NCBI GenBank assembly: GCA_001606155.1
Contig: LODT01000011.1
Span: 310,001-374,000 of the forward strand
Source of the DNA: Tieghemostelium lacteum
Taxonomy: Eukaryota; Evosea; Eumycetozoa; Dictyosteliales; Raperosteliaceae
Direction: 5' to 3'
DNA length: 64,000 nucleotides
Every line of letters begins with the position of its first letter. Positions within the stretch are counted from its first letter, which is position 1. Both the position numbers and the translations under genes were made by a program. Of this stretch, positions 45,650 through 55,209 are shown in pieces. Below the pieces are notes generated by a model. That model saw only the letters and a program-made list of their open reading frames with translations. It was not told the origin of the DNA and did no database searches.

Positions 45650-46612
45650 TTAAATTAATATTAATGATATTGTTATTGAATAGAGTAAAATTATGAATAA
45701 AGGTAATTCCAATGTTGATGCAGAGATGAGAGGAGAGGTTTGAGTTATTGTTTCTGAAGGTTGAGAATTTCCAATAGCTGGGTTTAGAGCAATTACTCTT
45801 ACATAATAGATGGTGTCATTTAGTAAGTTATTGACTTTACAAGTTCTGGGTGAAACTATTTCTGAGCATGCAAGGTCCCCAAGGGAATCCCTATTCGTCA
45901 ATGAAGTGTAAACGTTATAAGTTGTAGCACCCTCTTTACCTCCAGTACACTCAGTCCATTCTACTGTAAATCCATCAGAAGTAATTTGACTAACATTAAC
46001 TGTGAAATCACTTTGAAATGGTAGTAGAACATACGAAAGATCAGCATAGGCAGTATGACCATCATTTACAACTTGAACATGGATATTATAGGTTTCACCA
46101 ACAGTCACATCCATCATCGAACAAGAATACATATAATAACTATAACAGCTGTTGGAATTATTTATAGATATACTGTATACAGAGTCATTTGGTACACCTC
46201 CAATAGCATCATAATCAACACGCATAATTTTTGAACTTTGCCATTGAATTACCTTTATGGTAGGTACAGATATGATGGTATAAGTTTTAACATTAAAACT
46301 TGAATATAATGTAGTACCGTTGTTAATTGCAGTTACTTTAAATTGGTATCCAGTGTCAGCATTCAAACCAGTTACCAAACATGAACTTGCTGTAATTGAA
46401 GTACATAAAGCATAATCATTGTTATTAATATTAACCGTGTATACTGTAGCATTATAAACCCCACCAATATAATTAAATATCAAATTAATTTTTGATGTTG
46501 TCACACTTGAAACATTTACATCAAAAGTTGCCAAATCTTGTACTATTTCACCATTTAAACTTGAATTTGATACCAGTACTAAAACATATACAAAAATAAT
46601 TAATTTTATCAT
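45650..46612 (-). CDS. secreted/GPI-anchored fibronectin type III-like protein
   Basis: Single exon of 320 aa from the ATG at 46612 (MIKLIIFVYVLVLVSNSS, signal peptide). Three Fn3-like repeats of about 90 residues follow, with conserved endings GLNADTGYQFKVTAI, VGETYNIHVQVV and LLNDTIYYVRVIAL, and a Trp at TVEWTECTGG. Paired cysteines occur in each repeat. Many Asn-x-Ser/Thr sites suggest heavy glycosylation. The C-terminus is a hydrophobic tail (LPLFIILLYSITISLILI) with small residues before it, as in a GPI signal. A surface adhesion or recognition role is inferred. Confidence 0.82.
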   Translation of the reverse strand: MIKLIIFVYVLVLVSNSSLNGEIVQDLATFDVNVSSVTTSKINLIFNYIGGVYNATVYTVNINNNDYALCTSITASSCLVTGLNADTGYQFKVTAINNGTTLYSSFNVKTYTIISVPTIKVIQWQSSKIMRVDYDAIGGVPNDSVYSISINNSNSCYSYYMYSCSMMDVTVGETYNIHVQVVNDGHTAYADLSYVLLPFQSDFTVNVSQITSDGFTVEWTECTGGKEGATTYNVYTSLTNRDSLGDLACSEIVSPRTCKVNNLLNDTIYYVRVIALNPAIGNSQPSETITQTSPLISASTLELPLFIILLYSITISLILI

Positions 46613-47151
46613 TTTGATAATATTTTGTACAAAAAATAAAGACAAAATAAAAGGAGTGGTTTCACAATTTCAAGAATTATTTTTTTTTGATTTAATTGAT
46701 TGAGATGATCATCTTGCAATTTACACTTTTAATCTGAAAAATATGTTAATTATAGAGTTTTGAAAAACAAAATTTCTAGAAAGTAAAACATTGAAAAATA
46801 ATCCCAATATTAAAAAAAAAGCTTTCATCAAATACCAGCTAAATTTGAAGGGTAAGTTCTAATAAATTCTATTGTAAAAGAATCTAAAAAGTAATTAGAA
46901 AATCTGGTTGAAGCTGAGAACTAGTGAGAGAATGCTGTATTTGGTCTACCAGTATGATGAATTTGTTTAAATTTTAAACCATACAACTGAATATGTTGAT
47001 ATTTGAGATTTCTTTGGAAATTTAACTTTTTTGAAATCTTAAAATTTTATTCGTCATTTTTTAAAAATCAAAACCAGGAATCCTTTTTTAATTAATCTTA
47101 ACTTTAGTATTATTACAAAGAACAAAGAGAAAAAGATATTGAGAGAAAGAG
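46613..47151. other. divergent promoter spacer
   Basis: AT-rich region between the leftward Fn3 gene and the rightward deiminase gene. It contains stretches resembling eroded coding sequence (for example minus strand 46928-46966), but no frame is long enough to call. The last 40 nt before 47152 is an A/G-rich leader. Confidence 0.4.
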
Positions 47152-49771
47152 ATGAACTACCTAACACAAGCTACCTCTAAAATTAATTTCAGTATGCCAA
47201 CATCACCAAAAGATGAGTTCAAAAGTAATATGTTTACCAATGGACATATGAATTCCAATCATGTATCCTATAAACAAGTGCATGAAAATGATAAAGCAAA
47301 TATAGTTATTGTGGGTATCATCCTATACTATACTCTAACAAAATTTGACATTATCTAACAAAACTTTTTAAAAATACTAAAGTTAAACGAACCATCATTA
47401 TGTCAATGGATGGGTAGTATTCATCCAAATGGATCACTCTATGAGGAACCTTTGGATATCTCAAAAGCACAAAAAGAACATGCTAAATTTAGACACCTTT
47501 TAGAAAGTGAAGGATGTATTGTGTACACTGTCAGAGAAATTCTTACTGGTACCGTAAGTATACTTTAATTTTGAGAGATAAAGAGACAAAGAGTTATTAT
47601 TCATACTAATAATGTTTAATATCTATTAGAAAATCAATAAGATGAATGATATTACACATAGAGTACATATAGAGGATTTTGCATTCAATTCAGTTTCTTA
47701 TGTTTTGGATGAGAATCAGAGTGAAGATGAATTAGGTCAAACTGATAAGATGTTATTAAGTGATGAATATAAGAGACAATGTTTAGATTCAATGAGTAAT
47801 GAACAGTTGGTTGATGTAATTTTGACTAGACCTACTATTAAATTAAGAAAATCAGAAAGAGATACAGAATTATTGGCAACCAATTACAGTTTTAAACCAT
47901 TGGTAAATTTGGTATTTCAAAGAGATCAACAGATTACCACTGCTAATGGTATTGTTATGGCTAATCTCAGTTCACCAATAAGAGCTCCTGAAGTAGAGGT
48001 TATGAAGCTTTGTTTCAAGTTACTAGAACTACCGGTTATTGGTGAAATTCCAAATCCAGGAAGACTAGAAGGTGGTGATTTCTATCCATGTGGACAAGAC
48101 CTTTGTTTCATAGGTGTTGGTTTGCGTTCGAATTTCTATGCTGTTCAGTATCTGATGGACAATAATCTGTTGGGTACTAGTAGGGTTGCTGTCGTAAAGG
48201 ACTACTTTGACATGAATCAACAGAGAATGCATTTGGATACCGTTTGTAATATCATTGATCATAAAGTAATGTTGATTCTTGAGGATATCTGTGGAGAGCA
48301 GTCTAGTATCAGGCGTCTAGTTGATGAGTACACTAGGAATCCCGATACTGGAAGATACGAACTTTCTCGCCATGACATTGAGTACAGTCGTTATCTAGAA
48401 GACCAAGGGTTCCAGTTAGTCAAAGTCTCCAACCAAAACCAAGCTGATTACGGTTGTAACGGTTTGAATATCGGTAATGGTAAATTCATTGTAGTCGACA
48501 AAGCTACTGCCAAAACCGTTGCTAGATCATCCAAATCCAAGACCCAACTTATTTTTGTTGATTTTAGAACTGTTACTAAAATGTATGGATCTGTTCATTG
48601 TTGTTCTCAAGTTGTTTCTAGAAGCAGCCCAGAGACTCTCTTGGGAATGGTTCATAGTGAGAGTAACGAATCTTTCATTCAACATATGAATAACATATCA
48701 CCTCCACCAACCATCAAGAGAAACAGTGTGAATCTAAATACTGCTGTCATCCCAAATCCAGTTGCAAACTACCAAGGAAAGGATATAGTTCTGATGGTAG
48801 CTCCAACTTATTTTGTTAAACCTAGAGTTGGAAGTGAACTCATCAATGCCTCTGTCATTAGAAAAACCAGACAATTGGTATTACAAGACTATGCCAAGTT
48901 GCATAGAACAATGGTTGAGTTGGGTGTTGACATTCACTTGTTTGCACATGAACCCTATCACGGTACTGACCATGCTGTTTATGTAAGTGAATGGTTTTCA
49001 ACACACTCTAAAGAGGAATTGGGTGTTCAGGAAGACACTCTAGTTCTATACCCTCTGAAAGACGTTATTAAACGTAGAGAACGTCGTGCTGATATCCTCA
49101 AATATGCATTCCTTCCAAGATACACAAGAGTTTTGGATTTCACCCCATGTGAATCTGGTCAAATTCAGGTCATTGAAACAACCATTCAAAAGTATCTTCA
49201 TAACCAGTCAAATACATTAACATGTTCAGGAACATTTATAACATCAACTAGCAACCAAAATGCTGAGGGATCTTATTTGGATCACTCTGGTATTGTTCTA
49301 GACAGAAAGAGCAAACTTGCCTATATCTCAATCGACGAGAAGATATGTTGTCTCAATGTAGCTCAACTATGGGCAAAGACATTAGGTTACAACCTAATCA
49401 CAATGAAATCACAACACAGAGCTGACAAGTTTTTAAATCTTGGTAAAGACTTTGCCATCTTTTGTCCAGAGGCTTTAGATACTAAAGCTGATGCTGATGT
49501 AGTTCTTGAACATTTAAAAGCATCACAGAGAAGTATAATTCTAATCAACATTCACCAAATGAACCAATTCATTGCAGAGGTTATTGAAATCAATGCTAGA
49601 ACACAAGATAAATCCATATTAATCATCACTGAGAAATACTATAACCTCTACACTGCACAACAAATTCAACAACTTGAACAATGTGTTCAAAAAATCATTC
49701 GTACTGATTTACCACATCTTCAATCACAAGGTGGTAATAATATGATTGGTATGATTGGTCAACTATATTAA
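47152..49771 (+). CDS. tandem guanidine-modifying enzyme: arginine deiminase plus second, degenerate domain
   Basis: Exons 47152-47310, 47383-47553 and 47630-49771 give 823 aa (phase 0 throughout; the first donor, GTGGGT, is the weakest). Domain 1 (to about residue 450) is an arginine deiminase: FQRDQQITTANG (about 205), LEGGDF (about 257), MHLDTVCNIID (about 310) and the nucleophile region GSVHCCSQV (about 434). It would hydrolyse arginine to citrulline and ammonia. Domain 2 (about 496-823) resembles the CtlX/amidinotransferase branch: MVAPTYF, TDHAVYVSEWFSTH, VLYPLKDVIKRRERR, SGIVLDRKSKLAYIS. Its catalytic positions look lost: the usual EGTGS Glu reads LDHSG, and the C-terminal GGGSxRCM nucleophile motif reads QGGNNMIGM with no Cys. 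Hence one active and one regulatory or dead domain is likely. Confidence 0.87.
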
Positions 49772-50111
49772 AATTACAAAATATACCCTGTCTCGTCTAA
49801 TCTCTCTCTTTTCAATAAAATTGATTTTATTCTCCTCTACAAGTAAAGATACATCTAAATTTTTAAATTAAAATAAAAAAAAACACATAAATGAGAATTA
49901 AAAAGATGTTTCTAGTAAATATAATTTAATATTTATTTAAAATAGCTAATAAAAAGATTAATGATGATAAAGGAAGTTCCAGTTCTGATGAATTTAATGA
50001 AAATGACTAAAAAGGGAGTATTCAACCAGAAAAACCTAAAAAGTATTTGAGGTTGGAATTCCATAACTTGGAAGCAAACAGAATTGAGATTTGACAAGAT
50101 CAAATACACAA

Positions 50112-50170
50112 TTGGACCACACCATCACAGTAGACAGTTAAGTGGTTTTAATATTATTAACCAAATGATG
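50112..50170. repeat. 58-nt direct repeat, copy 1
   Basis: Shares CCACACCATCACAGTAGACA and GTGGTTTTA...TTATTAACCAA...TGATG with copy 2 at 50244-50301. Ends TTGG/CCAA and inner CCAC/GTGG are complementary, so each copy can fold into a hairpin. Confidence 0.75.
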
Positions 50171-50243
50171 TGTATTGAAGGAGTTTAGTTGAATGTGAGC
50201 TTCAGATACATTGATTTTTAAAATTGAATACCATGTCTATCAT

Positions 50244-50301
50244 TTGGTCCACACCATCACAGTAGACAGTTATGTGGTTTTATTATTATTAACCAATGAT
50301 G
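50244..50301. repeat. 58-nt direct repeat, copy 2
   Basis: Second copy of the unit at 50112-50170, about 132 nt downstream, with a handful of differences, mostly single-base A/T changes and one-base gaps in the AT loop. Here the closing stem is TTGGT/ACCAA. The sequence between the copies is unrelated to either. Confidence 0.75.
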
Positions 50302-50489
50302 CTAGACTATACTGATACCCTATATTTTTATCAATTATCTATTCTTGTTAAATTTTTAATCTTTAATATCTAAATAAATTTCTAAACTACATGTATTGAG
50401 AAATCTAGATTTAACCAGACCAGCCTATGAGAAAGAATCTAAAGTAGCAGACTAATAGTTGACCAATTAATTATAAAAATTAAAGTAAC

Positions 50490-50820
50490 CTAGAGTTGCT
50501 GTTGGGCTTTAGATTGTTTCTTTTCCAACCTCTTAGCTTTGTCCAACTTTTGTTTTTCAAAGAACCTTTTGTTCTTCTCCTGTCTTCTTGTGAGCTTTTT
50601 AGCCTCACTTTTTTGATATGGTTGTTGTGTTTGTTCTGGTTGATGTTCTGGTACTTGTTGTGGTTGATCTAGTTGTTGTGGTTTTTCTAGTTGTTGTGGT
50701 TGTTCTAGTTGTTGTGGTTGCAATTGTAGCTGGTTTTGTTGTGGCTGTTGAATTAAATCAATAACCAAATTTAAATTTATATTATTTTCTTTAATAAAAT
50801 TAAAATTATTATTATTATTC

Positions 50821-50870
<50 letters not shown>

Positions 50871-50960
50871 TGATTTAAATTTATCAATATGGTCAAGAAA
50901 CTCTCCGTATTGAGTAGCAAAGAATCTTTGACCAATAGTGTTGAATATGAATGTGAACAT
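50490..50960 (-). CDS. Asn/Gln-repeat protein with basic C-terminus
   Basis: Single exon of 156 aa. It begins MFTFIFNTIGQRFFATQYG, which could be a mitochondrial presequence. It then has a run of about 20 Asn (from ATT repeats at 50803-50871), a QQLEQPQQLEKPQQLDQPQQ repeat, and a Lys/Arg-rich end (KKLTRRQEKNKRFFEKQKLD). No domain is recognised. It may be a real but fast-evolving mitochondrial or nucleolar protein; the basic tail is the only part with non-repetitive composition. Confidence 0.5.
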
Positions 50961-51544
50961 GATTTAAAAATTTATTTTAAATTGATGATAGAAGTAAAAG
51001 CTGTATTTAACTGTGTTTTAGATGTAATTAACTGTTTTAAAGATAATAATGAATTTCTTGAAAAAATGAGAAGTGAAATAAAAATAAAAATTAAATTTAT
51101 ATGTTTAAATAGAGGCATTGTATGGTGATAGATTATTCCCAATTTATTCATTATATAAGTGTTGGAGTTTTTTATTTATAAAGGACTACAATAGTTTATA
51201 TATAATTATTGATGTTGAATATGAGTGGTTGATAAAATTGATGTAATCATAATTCTCAATTTAGTATAATCAATGATTTGAGAAGTTAAATGTAAAATAC
51301 CATTTATTCACCTAAAAATACAATTTTTCGTTTTTTAAATTTTCAATTATTTTGATTTTTATTTTTATTTTCGCAAAAACGAAAACAATTTATTTATCGT
51401 AAAAAAAAAAAACCTCTTCTTTAGTCTTTTTATCCCCTCTTTATTAAAATCAATCGTTTCCTTTATTTATTTATTTTTATACACTCAACAAATAAATTTT
51501 AAAAAAAGAATTTAACTATTTAAAAGACATAAATATATATAAAA
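50961..51544. other. divergent promoter spacer
   Basis: AT-rich spacer between the Asn/Gln protein and the helicase. An open frame at 50889-51128 on the plus strand overlaps the 5' end of the leftward gene and is probably chance. The helicase leader holds A-tracts at 51401-51411 and the context TATATAAAAATG at the start codon. Confidence 0.45.
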
Positions 51545-53413
51545 ATGCCATCAACTATATCTAAAGTAAAAGACGAGAAAAAAGTTCCAAAGACTAAAAT
51601 TGATAAAGAAGATAAAGTGATTCCATCTAAACCACTAAAAGAGGAAAAAAAGAAAAAGAAGCAAGCAGAGTCCTCTTCTGAATCAGAGTCCTCTTCATCA
51701 GAATCAGAATCAGACAACTCCGAATCCGAATCAGAAAAAGAAACCAAATCTACTAAAAAAGATAATAATAATAATAACAATAACAATAATAATAATAAAA
51801 AAGAAGAGCCAAAACAACAACAACAACCAAAACAACCAATTCAAAATATAACAGAGAAACCAACAGATGTTCCAGAAGGTGTTGAAATTTTATCAACACT
51901 TGAATGGAGAAAGAAACATAATGTAACAGTTGAAGGTGATGTTCAAGTTGATCCTTATCAATTATTTACAGATTTTCAAATACCAAAAATTTTCAACCAC
52001 GTTTTTCAACAATTTACACAACCAACAGTTATTCAAGGACAATGTTGGCCCATTGCTGCCACTGGTAGAGATTTAGTTGGTTTGGCAGCTACAGGTTCCG
52101 GTAAAACATTGGCATTCCTTTTACCAGCTTTAATTAAGATTTTACAGACACCTAAAAGACCATCATATAGTGCCACTCCTTTGGCATTGGTTATTGCACC
52201 AACTAGAGAATTGGCTCAACAAATTGAAGAGGTTTGTAAACAAAGTATCAGACAATCATCCATCAGAGCTCTCTGTTGTTATGGTGGTTTGGGTAAATAT
52301 GAACAAACTCGTACTCTGAGAAATGGTGTTGATATTGTCGTTGGTACTCCAGGTCGTATCTCTGATCTCCTCACTGATAGACACTTGAAAACCGTTCAAT
52401 ATCTTGTATTAGATGAAGCCGATCGTATGTTAGATATGGGTTTCCTTCCACAAATTCAAAATATCGTTAAATACATTCCAGCTGAACGTCAAACTCTCAT
52501 GTTTTCAGCAACATGGCCTAGAGAAGTCAAGCAATTGGCTACTGAATTCCTCAAGAACCCCATTAAAGTTACCGTAGGTAACACCGAATTGACTGGTAAT
52601 ATTAATGTTACTCAGAATTTCATTCAAATTGATGATAAACCACGTAGTGAACGTGATAGCATCATCTTTGAGAAAATCAAAGACATTCAAAATCAAGATA
52701 AAACTGCACTTGTTATTGTATTTTGTAATGAAAAGTACCGTTGTGATGATTTACAACATGATCTTAAAGTTCAACATGGTATCAATAGTATAGTTTTACA
52801 CAGTGGTAAAGAACAGTCTCAACGTGAACATGGGTTACGTTTGTTCCGTGCTCATAAGATTCCAATACTCTTTGCTACTGATGTTGCAGCTAGAGGTCTA
52901 GATATCCCATCTGTACGTGCTGTTATCAATGCAAGTTGTCCAAAGAACATTGAAGATTACGTACACAGAATTGGTCGTACAGGTCGTGCTGGTGCCACTG
53001 GTGAATCCTTTACCCTAATTGCAACTAACGAAGACACCAATCTTCGTGACATGTGCGACATCCTCATTCGTTCCAAACAGAATATACCAGATTTCCTTGC
53101 ACCTTTCCAGAGAAGACCTAATAATCCAGGTCAGTATTCTGCCTATGGTGGTGGTGGTCGTTCACGTTATGGTAATAGTAGAGGTGGAAGAGGAGGTGGA
53201 GGTAGAGGTGGAAGAGGAGGTTATGGTGGTAGAAATGGTGGTGGTAATAGTTGGGGTGACAAAAACTCAAATGGTGAAGGTAATAGTGGATATGTAGCTA
53301 AATCTTTTGGTGGTGATTATAAATCTGGTTTTAAAGGTGGTAGAGGTGGTGGTGGCAGAGGTAATTTCAATAGAAATGGAGGTGGTAATAGTTGGGGTGG
53401 TGATAATAATTAA
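51545..53413 (+). CDS. DEAD-box ATP-dependent RNA helicase (DDX5/Dbp2-Dbp3 type)
   Basis: Single exon of 622 aa. The N-terminus (1-110) is Lys/Glu/Ser-rich with an Asn run. All helicase motifs are present: Q motif QPTVIQGQ, motif I ATGSGKT (about 181), Ia PTRELAQQ, TPGR, II DEAD (about 289), III SAT (about 321), V ARGLDIP and VI HRIGRTGR (about 474). Phe upstream of the Q motif (TDFQIPKIFNHVFQQF) fits the Dbp2/Dbp3 subgroup. The C-terminus is Gly/Arg/Asn-rich RGG sequence that binds RNA. Roles in ribosome biogenesis, mRNA or R-loop handling are known for the subgroup; which applies here cannot be told. Codon use is fairly optimised, suggesting good expression. Confidence 0.96.
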   Translation: MPSTISKVKDEKKVPKTKIDKEDKVIPSKPLKEEKKKKKQAESSSESESSSSESESDNSESESEKETKSTKKDNNNNNNNNNNNKKEEPKQQQQPKQPIQNITEKPTDVPEGVEILSTLEWRKKHNVTVEGDVQVDPYQLFTDFQIPKIFNHVFQQFTQPTVIQGQCWPIAATGRDLVGLAATGSGKTLAFLLPALIKILQTPKRPSYSATPLALVIAPTRELAQQIEEVCKQSIRQSSIRALCCYGGLGKYEQTRTLRNGVDIVVGTPGRISDLLTDRHLKTVQYLVLDEADRMLDMGFLPQIQNIVKYIPAERQTLMFSATWPREVKQLATEFLKNPIKVTVGNTELTGNINVTQNFIQIDDKPRSERDSIIFEKIKDIQNQDKTALVIVFCNEKYRCDDLQHDLKVQHGINSIVLHSGKEQSQREHGLRLFRAHKIPILFATDVAARGLDIPSVRAVINASCPKNIEDYVHRIGRTGRAGATGESFTLIATNEDTNLRDMCDILIRSKQNIPDFLAPFQRRPNNPGQYSAYGGGGRSRYGNSRGGRGGGGRGGRGGYGGRNGGGNSWGDKNSNGEGNSGYVAKSFGGDYKSGFKGGRGGGGRGNFNRNGGGNSWGGDNN

Positions 53414-53551
53414 CTTTAATTTATTATATATATTATATACACAACTTCACTTTTAAACAATAAAAAAATCAAAAAGCCCATTTATAAATACACTAATTTC
53501 AATTACTTGAAACTTTATGATTTTTTTTTATTGATTTTTTGTACCATTGAT

Positions 53552-55087
53552 ATGATTGTGCTGCCCAATATAATTATAGAGAAAATATTAAGTTATTTAG
53601 TATCTTCTAAATATCTATCATTTAGATATAGAGCATCTTTAGCTTCTATTAACAAGAGTGCATTTGAATTGGTTAAATACTTATTTACTAATAGTGTAAC
53701 ACGGAGTTTTGGGGTTATACATCAACATATGCTATCAGATATGAAGATACCAAATAGTGAATATCATCTATTAAAATCTATACAAAAAATTAGAATGAAA
53801 GAAGTAAGTAATGAGAATTTGTTGGTAACATCTCAACACTTTAAAAATGTTCATTCTATAGAACTGGATCAAAAATGTGATTCTATACTACTGTTACATT
53901 TGCATTTGTTTCCATGTCTTAGAGATCTGAGGTTGGTGTGTGGTAATGGTATTTACCATAAATCTAGAGACTATAATAGTTTATTGGATTTAGATGCACA
54001 TGGTGTAGCACCACCTCTAATGAAGTTGACGTTATTTATAGATATTGAAAATGTACCTTTGATATTGGTGGCTTTGAAATATGTTAGAAAGACATTAAAA
54101 TATCTGGATTTGACACTTTCAAAACTAGGTTACTTTCAAGATACACTTGAAGATAGTTGTATAGATTTAGTTAGATATTTTGAAGAAGACATTCAAAAGA
54201 ATAGATTTGAGTATTTGAATATTATACGAAATTCTATACCTCGTTTATCTATAGTTTCTAAAGAGGCATACTATAACCAACTTGAATCACTAAAGATTTA
54301 TCGTAGTAGAGTGTTCTATCAAATCACTAAAATTGATGTAGATATCATTGACTTTTGCAATGTATTGTCAGTTGTAGATATTCACTATGAACCTTCCAAT
54401 GAGATTCTAAATCAATTTCTCCTCATTCCCAATCACAAACCAAATTTAAAAAAAATTAAATTAACCAAGAGACCACACCCACCATCTACCACAACTAAAG
54501 TTGATATCAAATGGTCAACATTTATCTATGTTCAAACTCTAAATTTAAAGAGTGATATAGAATCAATCAGAGGAATGTTAGAAGCAAACTACCATTGTAA
54601 ATCCATTAGATATCTATCATTAACTACCAATACCACTGATCCACATGACTTTAATCTATTTCATCCAAATCCTATTAAAGAATTCAATGAATTCCTTCAC
54701 CAAAACCAAACTATTGAAAAACTATCCATACTTTTAGATACTGATAAATCACCAATTCATATCGATGAACTTTTCATTGCACTCTCAAAACAATCTACAC
54801 TTAGATTTCTAAAAATTAGAGATTTTAGTGACCATTTAATGAATATCGGTGCATACAAACAGTTGGCTTTATCCAAGTCAATTGAAATCATTTCTATTAA
54901 ACAATCTGATACAACATATAAAGTATTTACAAAAATTCCCAATTTCAGCATAGTTAATGTGAACAATAGTTTGCTTCACCGACATTATATGTATGGAAGA
55001 GATCAAATTAATAATTTTATAGAAAATAATAGAAATCCATCTATATTCTCAAAATTAAAAGCATCAATTATCAAGAAATTTAAATAA
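53552..55087 (+). CDS. dictyostelid F-box-like/leucine-rich protein (small class)
   Basis: Single exon of 511 aa from the ATG at 53552 (MIVLPNIIIEKILSYLV), the first in frame and well matched to the family start LPNIIxEKIL. The F-box-like part continues SSKYLSFRYRASLASINKSA. Leucine-rich segments follow: FPCLRDLRLVCGNG, TLKYLDLTLSK, SIRYLSLTTN, STLRFLKIRDFS. Paralogue of the genes at 29808, 33003 and 61275. The LPN motif here is closer to a canonical F-box LP than in its relatives. Confidence 0.8.
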   Translation: MIVLPNIIIEKILSYLVSSKYLSFRYRASLASINKSAFELVKYLFTNSVTRSFGVIHQHMLSDMKIPNSEYHLLKSIQKIRMKEVSNENLLVTSQHFKNVHSIELDQKCDSILLLHLHLFPCLRDLRLVCGNGIYHKSRDYNSLLDLDAHGVAPPLMKLTLFIDIENVPLILVALKYVRKTLKYLDLTLSKLGYFQDTLEDSCIDLVRYFEEDIQKNRFEYLNIIRNSIPRLSIVSKEAYYNQLESLKIYRSRVFYQITKIDVDIIDFCNVLSVVDIHYEPSNEILNQFLLIPNHKPNLKKIKLTKRPHPPSTTTKVDIKWSTFIYVQTLNLKSDIESIRGMLEANYHCKSIRYLSLTTNTTDPHDFNLFHPNPIKEFNEFLHQNQTIEKLSILLDTDKSPIHIDELFIALSKQSTLRFLKIRDFSDHLMNIGAYKQLALSKSIEIISIKQSDTTYKVFTKIPNFSIVNVNNSLLHRHYMYGRDQINNFIENNRNPSIFSKLKASIIKKFK

Positions 55088-55209
55088 ATGTCACAATTTT
55101 TTTTTTTTATTTTTATAACCCTCTTCAAGTGTGGAATTATACATATTTGGGAGTGATTGTGTTTTTTTTACAAGTACATTATACACACCAAAATTAATTT
55201 TTTTTTTTG

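Larger units (their letters stand above)
49772..50489. other. spacer with tandem structured repeat and possible exon remnant
   Basis: About 700 nt without a clear gene. It holds the two 58-nt repeats listed separately. At 49946-50010 the plus strand reads a short acidic peptide (ANKKINDDKGSSSSDEFNEN) right after an acceptor-like AAAATAG, suggesting a lost or very short last exon. No upstream partner was found. Confidence 0.4.

Noticed and set aside
50803-50871. ATT trinucleotide array as a stand-alone microsatellite
   Set aside because: It is translated as an Asn run of the 50490-50960 gene, normal for dictyostelids; not a separate feature.
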